This document shows, one piece after another, positions 15,808 through 25,208 of a stretch of 33,793 nucleotides of DNA. The position numbers and the translations under genes are program-made. The stretch's first letter is position 1; each line of letters starts with the position of its first letter. The notes under the pieces were generated by a model, which was not told the origin of the DNA, did no database searches, and saw only the letters and a list, made by a program, of their open reading frames with translations. This stretch comes from an uncultured Porphyromonadaceae bacterium. GTDB taxonomy: Bacteria > Bacteroidota > Bacteroidia > Bacteroidales > Muribaculaceae. The stretch is taken from positions 1-33,793 of the forward strand of contig CAMWQF010000003.1 of the NCBI GenBank assembly GCA_947176285.1, in the 5' to 3' direction.

Positions 15808-18800
15808 CTACTTACGAAAGGCACCTTATGATGAGGAGATTTTTATGGGTTGTAGTAGCAATTATGATGATTATTCCCTCCGTTTGTGCACAAACGGAAA
15901 AACTCGTTTTGCGCCATGTGAGCCAAGCCAAAGGATTGCCCAATAATCATATCACTGAACTTTTCAAAGACTCAAGAGGGTTTCTGTGGATTGGCTCTTC
16001 TGCAGGTCTGCTCCGGTATGATGGATATTCTACCCGGCGTGTCTCAGATATGGTGGGAAAGAACACCGGTGTGCTTAATGAGCAAATCATCAGGGTGCAA
16101 GAGGATAAGAAAGGAAGATTGTGGGTGGAAAGTGAATCCTCTATTGCTATATTTGATCCTATGACGAATACTCTCATTGATTGGGTGTCGGACTATGTGA
16201 AACAGTTTGGAATCCAAGGATATGTGACTGCTGTATTGGCAGATGAGCATGGGGATATCTGGATTGCTATAGACCGGGATGGACTGTATCGCATCGACAT
16301 AAAGAATGAAACAGCACAAAAAACTTCAGGCTTAGACCTGGATAAAGAGACGATCAACAGTCTGGCACTATCAAAAGGAAAAATGATTGGAATCACTAAG
16401 TCAGGATCTCTTATAGCGACAGACCCGGACTCAATGAAAACGACTATCATTTCGAAAATTCCTGAGAACGTCAATGTAGAATCTGCTCATTCCCTGCTTT
16501 ATACTGACCAAGATAACCGAGTATGGATTGCCTACAACGACCGTCTGATGCTTTACGATCTTGCAAAAAAAGAGTGGCAGAATGAACTTCTTCCGTTGCA
16601 TGGTGGAATTGGCGTTGTAAAAGATATCTATAATGACTCAAAAGGGAATTTATGGATAGCTCGGGATCATCATGGCATTGAAAAGATGGATTTTGTCGAC
16701 GGAGTATACAGGTTGTCGCCGATGCCGACCGTCGGGGATATATTCCCTCAATCTACCATAACATCAATCCTTGAAGATGAAAACGGGACTCTGTTGTTTG
16801 GCACTTACAAACTTGGTCTTTATTCCTACAACGAGAGTGTAAATAAATTCCGCATAGATACTTTCCCTAATCTTGACAAGATGCCGGATGTGAATTGCAT
16901 GATCACTTCTCCTGACGGCACTGTATGGATAGGCACAGACAATTCCGGACTGTGGAAATGGAATCCATCAAGCGGCGAATACAGTCACATTCCCGATCAA
17001 ACTGAAGATAGTCCTCATGCTATCACATGCCTTGCGCATTCATCGGATGGAAACGTCTTTATCGGCAAATTTTCAAGAGGGCTTTTCTGCCTTGACAATG
17101 GGAAAGTGGTATCACTCCACACGGGAAGCGACATAGACAAGGCATATGTTTGGAGCATCGCATTTGACAAAAACGGCAATTTGTGGATCGGAACTCTCGG
17201 GAATGGTGTGTTCAGATATAATCTTAATAATAAAAGCGTAGAGCAATATACTACTCTTAATTCCAAAATGAGAAGTGATTATGTCACTTCAATATTGCCT
17301 GGAAAAGATGGAAATATCTATATCGGCACTTCGGGGGGCGCTGAGTATATTAATCCTAATACCCGCAAATTGACATCTGTAAGTATTGACGATGATTCCT
17401 CACTCAACGGGAGCAAGATAGTGCAGATTTTTGAAGATTCCCGTGGTTTGCTTTGGATTGCGACTACTTCCGGACTTAAGGTGGTAGATGCCAAGACAGG
17501 GAAAGTCATGAGTGTGCATAACGCTCCATATGGAGCCGATATGGTGGGTATAGCCGAAGACAACGAAGGGGGTATCTGGGTCAGCAACAGTTCAAGACTT
17601 GCCAACCTGAAAGTTACGTATAATAGAGACACCGGAAAGATAGATTTGGCAAAAAGAGAATATGATAAATATGCCGGATTGCCGGAAAGTGATTTCAACC
17701 AGCGCTCATTCGTGAAAATGGCAGACGGCTCTCTTGCAGTAGGCTCTCCATTTGGCATTATTCATTTCAATCCCAAAGATATCCGGATGAATGCTAATCG
17801 TCCAAAGGTATTGTTTACGGATCTTTATATGGACAATAAGCCGGTGGAAGTTGGAGAAAAAATAGGAGGCAGGATTGCTCTCAATAAGGCAATTTTCTCA
17901 GGAGAAAGAATTGATCTAAACCATAATCCTAAGGAATTTACCATATTTTTTACATCTGATAACTATGCATTGCCGGAGAAAACCCGGTTTAAATACAAAC
18001 TTGATGGATATTCCGAACAATGGACAGAATGCCCGGAAGGAATCAACTATGTGACATATACCAACCTTTCCCCCGGGAATTATCAACTTCAAGTTGTGGC
18101 AATTAACGAGGATGGATATGAAAGTGAGGCACCTGCTACTCTCGACATAAAAATACATAATTCTTTCTGGGGCTCTCCATGGGGCTGGCTGATTTATGCG
18201 GTGATTACTGCTGTATTAATATGGATCATAATCCGGATTGCGCAAAGGCGCGAACGTCATCTATTGGAGCAAGAAAGCCAAAAGGAAGCCCAACGAAAGC
18301 AGGAAGAACTCAACCAACTCAAATTCAAATTTTTTACAAATGTAAGCCATGACCTAAGGACTCCGTTGACCCTTATTGTATCCCCACTTGAAGATATGAT
18401 TAAGGAGTCAAAAGATGAAAGGCAAACTAAACGACTTAGTCAGATGCGAAATAATGCGATGCGTCTGCTTTCGCTTGTCAACCAACTGCTTGACTTCCGA
18501 AAATCAGAGGAGGCAAGACTGAATCTAAATCCCTCGGAAGGTGACATAGTGGCTTTTGCTCGCAATGTATGCACTTCGTTTCTCGGATTGTCAGAAAGAA
18601 AGAATATCAATCTCACTTTTTATTCCGACTCCGACCGTATTCGTCTGCTATTTGACGAAGACAAGATGGAGAAGATTTTAATGAATCTACTAGGGAACGC
18701 ATTTAAGTTTACGCCTGCAGGCGGAAGAATAGATGTGGCTATCCAGCATGGCGGCGATGACCGGTCGGCTCTTCGCATTCAAATTTCTGACACAGGCATA

Positions 18801-19886
18801 GGAATAAAAGACAAAGATAAGAAGCATATCTTTGAACGCTTCTATCAAGTGGATGATGATGGGGTGTCACATCCCGGCACAGGGAGTGGCATCGGACTAA
18901 GTATGGTGAGCGAATATGTGAAACTTCACGATGGAACGATCAGGGTGACTGATAACATCGAAAAGGGGAGCGTATTCATTATTGAGTTGCCTATAAAGCA
19001 TTGTGATGCAATCAAGGCTGTAAATATCGCTCAAGATGCTATTGGCTGTGGAGATAGCGAGCATATGCAAAACAAAGATGCAGTTGAAAATCGCCCTGAT
19101 GTTCAGGGGAATCGTAAGACTGTGCTTGTAGTGGACGACAGCTCTGATATGACTGAAATGCTGAAAGATAGCCTTGACAATATCTACAGTGTTATCACTG
19201 CATCTGATGGCATGGATGCCTTAAAGAAAATCTCTGAGACAAAGCCGGATATTATCCTTACCGATCTTATGATGCCAAACCTTAACGGTATGGAACTCTG
19301 CCGCAAACTGAAAGAAAATCCTGAGACTGTCAATATCCCGATAATCATCCTCACGGCAAAACATGACCTTGGCGTGAAACTGGAAGGGCTGACCATTGGT
19401 GCTGACGATTATATCACGAAGCCTTTCAATCTAGATGTGCTTAGACTCAGAATGCGCCGCCTGATAGAACTTAATTCCAAAGGGGCGCGTCGCAGTCTGA
19501 TAGAGCCGGAGCCGGAGAATATTAAGATTACTCCGCTTGATGAACAGTTGATTGAGAAAGCGATGAAATACGTGTCAAAAAACATAAGTAAATCTGAACT
19601 TTCTGTAGAGGAATTGAGTGATGTGCTTGGTATGAGCAGGGTGAGCCTATACAAGAAAATCAAGCAGATCACCGGGAAAAGTCCGATAGAATTCATCCGT
19701 ATCATACGGCTGAAGCGTGCTGCACAGCTTTTGCGCGAGAGTCAGCTTAATGTCTCTGAAATTGCTTATCAGACCGGCTTCAACAATCCCAAAGTATTCA
19801 GCCGCTATTTCAAGGAAGAATTCGGGATTCTTCCTTCGGCTTACCAGAACCAAGAGTCTACTGAGACAAGTATTAAGTTACACTGA
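15804..19886 (+). CDS. Hybrid two-component system (HTCS) sensor-regulator of the PUL
   Basis: This 1360-residue one-protein two-component system has all expected parts. It opens with a signal peptide or anchor (near residues 10-30) and a periplasmic propeller of Reg_prop repeats (FLWIGSSAGL, LWIGTLGNGV). A Y_Y_Y domain and a membrane helix (about 795-815) follow. The HisKA box is VSHDLRTPL with His849. HATPase motifs NLLGNAF, DTGIGI and GTGSGIGL come next, then a receiver (about 1106-1225) with Asp1154 in LTDLMMP and an AraC-type double helix-turn-helix (about 1250-1355). It should bind a xyloglucan oligosaccharide in the periplasm and activate PUL promoters; the ligand is inferred from the neighbours. 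ATG 15828, preceded by GAAAGG, is an alternative start. It is divergent from GH43 and lies 251 bases before susC. Confidence 0.95.
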   Translation: MTTYERHLMMRRFLWVVVAIMMIIPSVCAQTEKLVLRHVSQAKGLPNNHITELFKDSRGFLWIGSSAGLLRYDGYSTRRVSDMVGKNTGVLNEQIIRVQEDKKGRLWVESESSIAIFDPMTNTLIDWVSDYVKQFGIQGYVTAVLADEHGDIWIAIDRDGLYRIDIKNETAQKTSGLDLDKETINSLALSKGKMIGITKSGSLIATDPDSMKTTIISKIPENVNVESAHSLLYTDQDNRVWIAYNDRLMLYDLAKKEWQNELLPLHGGIGVVKDIYNDSKGNLWIARDHHGIEKMDFVDGVYRLSPMPTVGDIFPQSTITSILEDENGTLLFGTYKLGLYSYNESVNKFRIDTFPNLDKMPDVNCMITSPDGTVWIGTDNSGLWKWNPSSGEYSHIPDQTEDSPHAITCLAHSSDGNVFIGKFSRGLFCLDNGKVVSLHTGSDIDKAYVWSIAFDKNGNLWIGTLGNGVFRYNLNNKSVEQYTTLNSKMRSDYVTSILPGKDGNIYIGTSGGAEYINPNTRKLTSVSIDDDSSLNGSKIVQIFEDSRGLLWIATTSGLKVVDAKTGKVMSVHNAPYGADMVGIAEDNEGGIWVSNSSRLANLKVTYNRDTGKIDLAKREYDKYAGLPESDFNQRSFVKMADGSLAVGSPFGIIHFNPKDIRMNANRPKVLFTDLYMDNKPVEVGEKIGGRIALNKAIFSGERIDLNHNPKEFTIFFTSDNYALPEKTRFKYKLDGYSEQWTECPEGINYVTYTNLSPGNYQLQVVAINEDGYESEAPATLDIKIHNSFWGSPWGWLIYAVITAVLIWIIIRIAQRRERHLLEQESQKEAQRKQEELNQLKFKFFTNVSHDLRTPLTLIVSPLEDMIKESKDERQTKRLSQMRNNAMRLLSLVNQLLDFRKSEEARLNLNPSEGDIVAFARNVCTSFLGLSERKNINLTFYSDSDRIRLLFDEDKMEKILMNLLGNAFKFTPAGGRIDVAIQHGGDDRSALRIQISDTGIGIKDKDKKHIFERFYQVDDDGVSHPGTGSGIGLSMVSEYVKLHDGTIRVTDNIEKGSVFIIELPIKHCDAIKAVNIAQDAIGCGDSEHMQNKDAVENRPDVQGNRKTVLVVDDSSDMTEMLKDSLDNIYSVITASDGMDALKKISETKPDIILTDLMMPNLNGMELCRKLKENPETVNIPIIILTAKHDLGVKLEGLTIGADDYITKPFNLDVLRLRMRRLIELNSKGARRSLIEPEPENIKITPLDEQLIEKAMKYVSKNISKSELSVEELSDVLGMSRVSLYKKIKQITGKSPIEFIRIIRLKRAAQLLRESQLNVSEIAYQTGFNNPKVFSRYFKEEFGILPSAYQNQESTETSIKLH

Positions 19887-19925
19887 CAATTCCGATAAAT
19901 TACATCAAATTATAACATGAAAATC

Positions 19926-20035
19926 AGCGAATTACGCATGATTTTATTAACAAATTCCAACTGAGCATTTAACATTTCTTACCCTCAAATTATTATCTAA
20001 GCAACAAAAGATTACGTAAAATTTAGCGAAGTAAC
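19926..20035 (+). promoter_or_regulatory. Repeated motif AGCGAAKTAMS upstream of susC, candidate HTCS sites
   Basis: AGCGAATTACG (19926-19936) and AGCGAAGTAAC (20025-20035) lie exactly 99 bases apart in the HTCS-susC intergenic region. ATTACG is also repeated (19931-19936 and 20011-20016). The second copy is centred about 43 bases before the predicted susC transcript start, the usual place for an AraC-type activator. Binding by the HTCS is inference from position. Confidence 0.3.
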
Positions 20036-20058
20036 TTATCGGAGTGCGTTTTTTATCC

Positions 20059-20066
20059 TATCTTTG
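20059..20066 (+). promoter_or_regulatory. -7 element of the susCD operon
   Basis: TATCTTTG matches TAnnTTTG exactly, with no -33 box at the expected spacing, as expected of an activator-dependent PUL promoter. The predicted leader before the susC ATG at 20138 is about 65 bases. Confidence 0.6.
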
Positions 20067-20137
20067 CATTCGTTAAGATTTTATAACATTTAGTGAGGAA
20101 ATAATAGAATATACTAATTAACCTAAAATCAATGTAA

Positions 20138-23100
20138 ATGAAAATCAATGACTTGTGCAAGGCAAGGTTCTTGCGTATGGCGGTCGTGATTTGCTGTTTG
20201 CTTGGAGGCATCGGTTTTGCTAATGCGCAAGACATGGGGGTCAAGGGCACAGTGACATCAGCCGCTGATGGTGAGCCGCTTGTTGGCGTCACCGTCATGG
20301 TGAAAAACTCAAGTGTCGGTACTGCTACCGATTTAGATGGCAACTACAGCATCGAGGTGCAGAAAGGTGCAACCCTCGTTTTCTCGTATGTCGGCATGCA
20401 GCAGAGAGAAGTGAAAGTTGATGCTACTCGTATGGACGTGGCTCTACTTGACGATAGCAGCACACTCAACGACCTCGTGGTGATCGGTTATGGCGTGCAG
20501 AAGAAGAAACTTCTCACAGGTGCCACAGCCCAGATTTCCGGTGCGGACATAGCAAAGATGAACACCAACTCTCCCCTTCAGGCAATGCAGGGCCAGATGC
20601 CGGGTGTCAATATCAGTACAAACTCAGGTCAGCCGGGCGAAAGCATGAAAGTGCGCATACGTGGTCTCGGCACTATCGGCAATGCCAATCCTCTTTATCT
20701 AATCGATGGAGTAGGTGGCGATATCTCCACTTTGAATCCTGCTGATATCGAAAGCATCGATGTGCTTAAGGATGCTGCATCTGCAGCAATCTATGGTGCT
20801 CAGGCTGCTAATGGTGTTGTGCTTGTCACTACCAAAAAAGGTAAGGAAGGAAAGGCAAAGATTACATTCGACGGATATTACGGTATCCAAAACGTAGCCC
20901 ACAAGGTGCAGATGCTTAATGCACAACAGTATATGACCATCATGGATGAGCAGCAACTTGCAGAAAATTCAAATCCGTATGATTGGGACAATATTTCTTC
21001 AATCTGGCAGACAGACGCAGAAGGCAACCGCATAGGTGTATATGACACTGACTGGGTAGGACAGATGTTTAAGAAAAATGCAGCAACTCAAAGTTATACA
21101 ATAGGGATCACCGGAGGTAACGCCACAAGCACTTATGCAATGAGCCTTGGCTATCTCAATCAGGAAGGTATCGGCGGTGGCAGTAAGGTATCTGACTATT
21201 CTCGTTATAATTTCCGTATTAATTCGGACCATAAGTTCTTCGGCGGAATTGTCACTATCGGTGAGCAGGCAAATTTTGTATATAAGAAAAGCAACGGTAT
21301 AGGTGTAGGTAATATCTGGAACAATACGCTTACTGCCGCTTTCAGGACATCTCCTCTTTCTCCGGTCTATAATAAGGATGGAGATTTCAACGACACGACT
21401 CATAGCGACTGGTATGATGCTGACGGCAACCCTTATGGTAAGATGATGCTCACAAATATAAATTCCAATAAGGGGGCAACCTTCACCGGAAATGTATATG
21501 CACAGATTGAGCCGATAAAGAATCTTAAACTCCGTACTGTTTTCGGTGCAGTCGCCAACAGTTCTGAATATCGCTCGTTTACTCCGATTTATCAGCTCGA
21601 TATATATAGTATGTCAACTCATACTTCTGTTATGCAGAATATGAATAGAGGGCTTGGCATGACATGGACCAATACCATTTCATACGATTTCAATATAAAA
21701 GACCATTCCTTCAATGCACTTCTGGGTATGGAATCATATCGTTATGAAGGAACGTATCTCGAAGGTAAGCAGGGATATTTGAAGGAAGGATTTGATACAT
21801 GGCCCTATGCTTGGGTAACCAACGGCACTGCAGCAACTACCGCTGATGGTCTTAGTGCAGCAGGAAAACCGCACGATGTGAACCGATCTGTAAGTTATTT
21901 CGGACGTTTGGGTTGGAACTGGCAGGAAAAATATATGGTTGACTTCACCTTGCGTTGCGATGGTTCTTCAAGATTTGCAAGAGGTCACCGTTATGGTTGG
22001 TTTCCATCTATTTCTGCCGGCTGGAACATCACAAGTGAAAATTTCATGGAGGCTTCAAGAGGTTGGCTTGATTTCTTGAAAATACGTGCCAGCTGGGGTC
22101 AGGTAGGTAACCAGAATATCGATCCATATATGTATCTGGCTCCTATCAAAGTCACCAATACACATTACTTCTTTGGTGAATATCTTGGTCCAAACGGAAC
22201 CTACAATGACTACGCATCAAGCCTTGCCACCAATTGGGGTGCCTATCCCAACCGTCTTGGAAATGCCGACCTGACATGGGAAACTTCTGAACAGGTGAAT
22301 GTTGGTTTTGATGCTGCTATGCTGAGCAGCAGACTGCACGTTAACTTTGACTGGTATCGGAAGACTACAAAAGATTGGCTTGTGCAGCCACCGATTCTGG
22401 CTACTTCCGGAGCGGGTGCACCCTATATCAACGGTGGTGACGTAGTAAACAGCGGTGTCGAACTTAATCTGACATGGAATGATGTGATTGGTAAGGATTT
22501 CGCTTATAATGTAGGAGTGAACTTTACCTATAATCAAAATAAAGTGGGCGCAATTCCAACTGAAGACGGAATCATACACGGAGAATCAAATGTGATATTC
22601 CCCAATGCGCCGGAATTCTATCGTGCTGAGAATGGACATGCCATCGGCTACTGGTGGGGCTTCCAGACAGCGGGCATTTTCCAGAACCAGCAGGAAATCG
22701 ATGAGTGGATAGCAGCCGGAAACGGTGTTTACCAGTCGAATGTGCGCCCCGGAGATGTGAAATATGTGGATCAAGACCACGATGGTGTGATCAATGACAA
22801 TGATAAGGTAGACCTTGGCAATGGTGTGCCAAAGTTCACTTATGGCTTAAACATCAATCTTTATTGGAAGAACTTTGACCTTGGCATTGTAGGCATGGGT
22901 GTGGCAGGAAACAAGATTTTCCAAAGCTATCGCGACTGGACTAATCAGAGATCGAACTACACTACAGAAGTGCTCCAACGCTGGACAGGAGAAGGAACCT
23001 CAAATCGTATTCCTCGAGTGACAAATACCCAAGTGAATGCAGCAGTTTCAGATCTCTTTCTCCACAATGGCGATTTCTTCCGCATCAGCAACCTTACTTT

Positions 23101-23308
23101 AGGTTATGACTTTGCGCCTCTGATGAAGCAGAAGTGGTGTAGCCAAGCCCGCCTGTATGTACAGGTGCAGAACCTCGCTACATTTACAAAATATAACGGT
23201 ATGGATCCGGAGATCGGTTATGGTACTTCAGGCTGGGTGAGCGGTGTTGACCTTGGCTTCTATCCGACTCCACGCACAGTACTCTTTGGAGTAAATCTCG
23301 GTTTCTAA
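20138..23308 (+). CDS. SusC-like TonB-dependent transporter
   Basis: This 1056-residue outer-membrane transporter starts with a signal peptide (to about FANAQ). A carboxypeptidase-D regulatory-like domain follows (about 32-105, GVKGTVTSAADGEPL). Then come the TonB-box region LNDLVVIGYG, a plug domain (about 115-235, with MQGQMPGVNI and DVLKDAASAAIYG) and a 22-strand barrel ending in aromatic Phe (LFGVNLGF). It should import xyloglucan oligosaccharides with energy from TonB, under the SusD lid. It is the first gene of the rightward susC-susD-SGBP-GH5 operon, with an 87-base gap to susD. The promoter region just upstream looks activator dependent. Confidence 0.95.
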   Translation: MKINDLCKARFLRMAVVICCLLGGIGFANAQDMGVKGTVTSAADGEPLVGVTVMVKNSSVGTATDLDGNYSIEVQKGATLVFSYVGMQQREVKVDATRMDVALLDDSSTLNDLVVIGYGVQKKKLLTGATAQISGADIAKMNTNSPLQAMQGQMPGVNISTNSGQPGESMKVRIRGLGTIGNANPLYLIDGVGGDISTLNPADIESIDVLKDAASAAIYGAQAANGVVLVTTKKGKEGKAKITFDGYYGIQNVAHKVQMLNAQQYMTIMDEQQLAENSNPYDWDNISSIWQTDAEGNRIGVYDTDWVGQMFKKNAATQSYTIGITGGNATSTYAMSLGYLNQEGIGGGSKVSDYSRYNFRINSDHKFFGGIVTIGEQANFVYKKSNGIGVGNIWNNTLTAAFRTSPLSPVYNKDGDFNDTTHSDWYDADGNPYGKMMLTNINSNKGATFTGNVYAQIEPIKNLKLRTVFGAVANSSEYRSFTPIYQLDIYSMSTHTSVMQNMNRGLGMTWTNTISYDFNIKDHSFNALLGMESYRYEGTYLEGKQGYLKEGFDTWPYAWVTNGTAATTADGLSAAGKPHDVNRSVSYFGRLGWNWQEKYMVDFTLRCDGSSRFARGHRYGWFPSISAGWNITSENFMEASRGWLDFLKIRASWGQVGNQNIDPYMYLAPIKVTNTHYFFGEYLGPNGTYNDYASSLATNWGAYPNRLGNADLTWETSEQVNVGFDAAMLSSRLHVNFDWYRKTTKDWLVQPPILATSGAGAPYINGGDVVNSGVELNLTWNDVIGKDFAYNVGVNFTYNQNKVGAIPTEDGIIHGESNVIFPNAPEFYRAENGHAIGYWWGFQTAGIFQNQQEIDEWIAAGNGVYQSNVRPGDVKYVDQDHDGVINDNDKVDLGNGVPKFTYGLNINLYWKNFDLGIVGMGVAGNKIFQSYRDWTNQRSNYTTEVLQRWTGEGTSNRIPRVTNTQVNAAVSDLFLHNGDFFRISNLTLGYDFAPLMKQKWCSQARLYVQVQNLATFTKYNGMDPEIGYGTSGWVSGVDLGFYPTPRTVLFGVNLGF

Positions 23309-23395
23309 AAATGCATAATTCATAATGCACAATTATTATTTGCAAATGATGTTATGCTTAAATTTGATAAAGTTACTACGAAATAATCCAAAACA

Positions 23396-25057
23396 ATGAA
23401 AATATTTAAATCAAATATATTCTCTCTCGGATTCGCTGCTGCAGCCCTCGTCTCTATAGCCACTGGCTGCGCTGAAAGTTTCCTCGACGTTTCGTCGAAA
23501 GTGGAGTCAAATACCGAGAATTTCTATAAGACAGAAGGGGATGCTTGGCGTGCCCTAATCGGCTGCTATGACGGATGGCGTCAGATCAGTTCATGCCCCG
23601 GAGTAGGTTTTATGCTTGCTTCTGATGTGCTTAGCGATGAATGTTACGGCGGCACCGGATCGACTGACGGTTACGGTTATCAGGCAATGGACCAGTTTGA
23701 CCTTTCTCTCTCTCCTGCCGACCAGAATCTGTATGAGCAGGATTGGAAGGTGTATTACGGTGCTGTCTACCGTTGCAACGAACTTTGCGACCATGAAGAG
23801 CAGATCAACTGGATTGGAGAAAGCGGAAAACGCGGACTGTATATGGGCGAATGCCGCGCTATTCGTGCCATTCTTTATTTCGACATGGTAAGAATGTGGG
23901 GTAATATCCCATTGTTCCTGGAGGCTGTAGATGAAAACCGTGAGCAGGCAGATCCTGCAGAGGTATATAAAGCCATAGTCGATGATATGAAATATGCGAT
24001 TGCCAATATCCCTGCCGACGCGAATCTCGCTAATAGTGATAATGGCAGAATCACAAAATATGCGATGGAGGCAATGCTTGCCCGCGTGTATCTATACTAT
24101 ACAGGTTACTACGGCAAGGATCTCGAAAATCTGACAAAGCAGGAAGTGCTTGATGGTCTGGAGGATATCGTAAAGAACGGCAATTATGCTCTGGTGTCAG
24201 AATTCAAGAATCTTTGGCCTGCGGCTTCTCTTGTGCCTCTTGGCGAAGATTCATGGGATCCGGAACTTTCCACTTTTGCCGGACAGGCAAACTCGGAGTT
24301 CATGCTTCAGCAGAAGTTTACTCCAAGTCAGGACTATGACGGCAATAACGACTCCAACCGCTGGCAGGTGATGTTTGGTATGCGAAACCTTACTTTTGCA
24401 CCCTATCTTAATGGCTGGGGAGCGGCTACAGTTTGTCCGTCGTTTGTAAATAAGTATTCTCCTGATGATCCGCGACTTACGGCTTCGATTATCAATACAG
24501 CTTCGGAGGGTATTGCAGAGTCTTCGAGTTATTCAGATGCAGTGGCAGGTTGGCGCGAGTTTACCGGCTATTGTGTGAAGAAATATTCCCCTATCGCATA
24601 TGCCAATGGCTTGAATGCTTCAAAAGAAGAAGGAACTGCTAATTTTCAAGAGCAGAATACCCAAGACTATGTGCTTATGCGCTATGCCGACGTTCTGCTC
24701 ATGATAGCCGAACTTGGTGGTGTCCCTTCAAAGAGTGCACAAGATGCCCTTGATGAGGTTCGTAATCGTGCAGGCATGGCTTCAGTTCCTGCTACATTTG
24801 AGAATATCATGAATGAGCGTGCTATTGAACTTGCTTTCGAGGGTATACGTTATTGGGATCTTCTTCGTCAAGGAGTTGATGTGCTTGCTGACGCTGTATG
24901 TGCTTCTGCCGGTCCGGTGAAGAATGGCGGTGTAGATGCTACTGTAAACTACAAGCGCGAGAATATCATTGCGAAAAAGGGTCTCTTCCAGATTCCCAAC
25001 AACCAGATCACGCTTTCCAACTACAAGTTGAAGCAGAATCCCGGATGGGAAAACTGA
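23396..25057 (+). CDS. SusD/RagB-like surface glycan-binding lipoprotein (SGBP-A position)
   Basis: This 553-residue protein has a lipobox (ATGC, Cys25) followed by Glu at +2, consistent with surface export. The mature start CAESFLDVSS is typical of SusD. It has TPR-like helical segments (YRCNELCDH, RAIRAILYFDMVRMWGNIPLF) and the conserved C-terminal RAIELAFEGIRYWDLLRQG motif of the family. It caps the SusC barrel and hands over bound oligosaccharides. It follows susC and precedes the SusE/F-position protein in the same orientation, with an intergenic gap of about 150 bases. Confidence 0.95.
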   Translation: MKIFKSNIFSLGFAAAALVSIATGCAESFLDVSSKVESNTENFYKTEGDAWRALIGCYDGWRQISSCPGVGFMLASDVLSDECYGGTGSTDGYGYQAMDQFDLSLSPADQNLYEQDWKVYYGAVYRCNELCDHEEQINWIGESGKRGLYMGECRAIRAILYFDMVRMWGNIPLFLEAVDENREQADPAEVYKAIVDDMKYAIANIPADANLANSDNGRITKYAMEAMLARVYLYYTGYYGKDLENLTKQEVLDGLEDIVKNGNYALVSEFKNLWPAASLVPLGEDSWDPELSTFAGQANSEFMLQQKFTPSQDYDGNNDSNRWQVMFGMRNLTFAPYLNGWGAATVCPSFVNKYSPDDPRLTASIINTASEGIAESSSYSDAVAGWREFTGYCVKKYSPIAYANGLNASKEEGTANFQEQNTQDYVLMRYADVLLMIAELGGVPSKSAQDALDEVRNRAGMASVPATFENIMNERAIELAFEGIRYWDLLRQGVDVLADAVCASAGPVKNGGVDATVNYKRENIIAKKGLFQIPNNQITLSNYKLKQNPGWEN

Positions 25058-25086
25058 TAAACAGTTAATTTTAGTGATAAAAAGTT

Positions 25087-25102
25087 AAAGTATTGATACT
25101 TT
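25087..25102 (+). repeat. Short inverted repeat between susD and SGBP-B genes
   Basis: AAAGTAT and ATACTTT flank a TG centre. The stem is weak and AT rich. A TAATTTTG sequence at 25114-25121 just after it could serve as an internal -7 element for the SGBP-B and GH5 genes, but AT-rich chance matches are common. Confidence 0.25.
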
Positions 25103-25208
25103 GAAGATTTAGATAATTTTGAATGCTTTTTTGCGTTAATGAATTACATCATTGGGATGCTCCTTGCTCCACATTATTATAAGATCTTCGAATAATGCCA
25201 ATCTAAAT

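Noticed and set aside
23309-23340. Repeated ATAATGCA/AATTCAT motifs after susC
   Set aside because: Short AT-rich repeats with only 5-bp arms and no T-run; too weak to call a terminator or mobile element.
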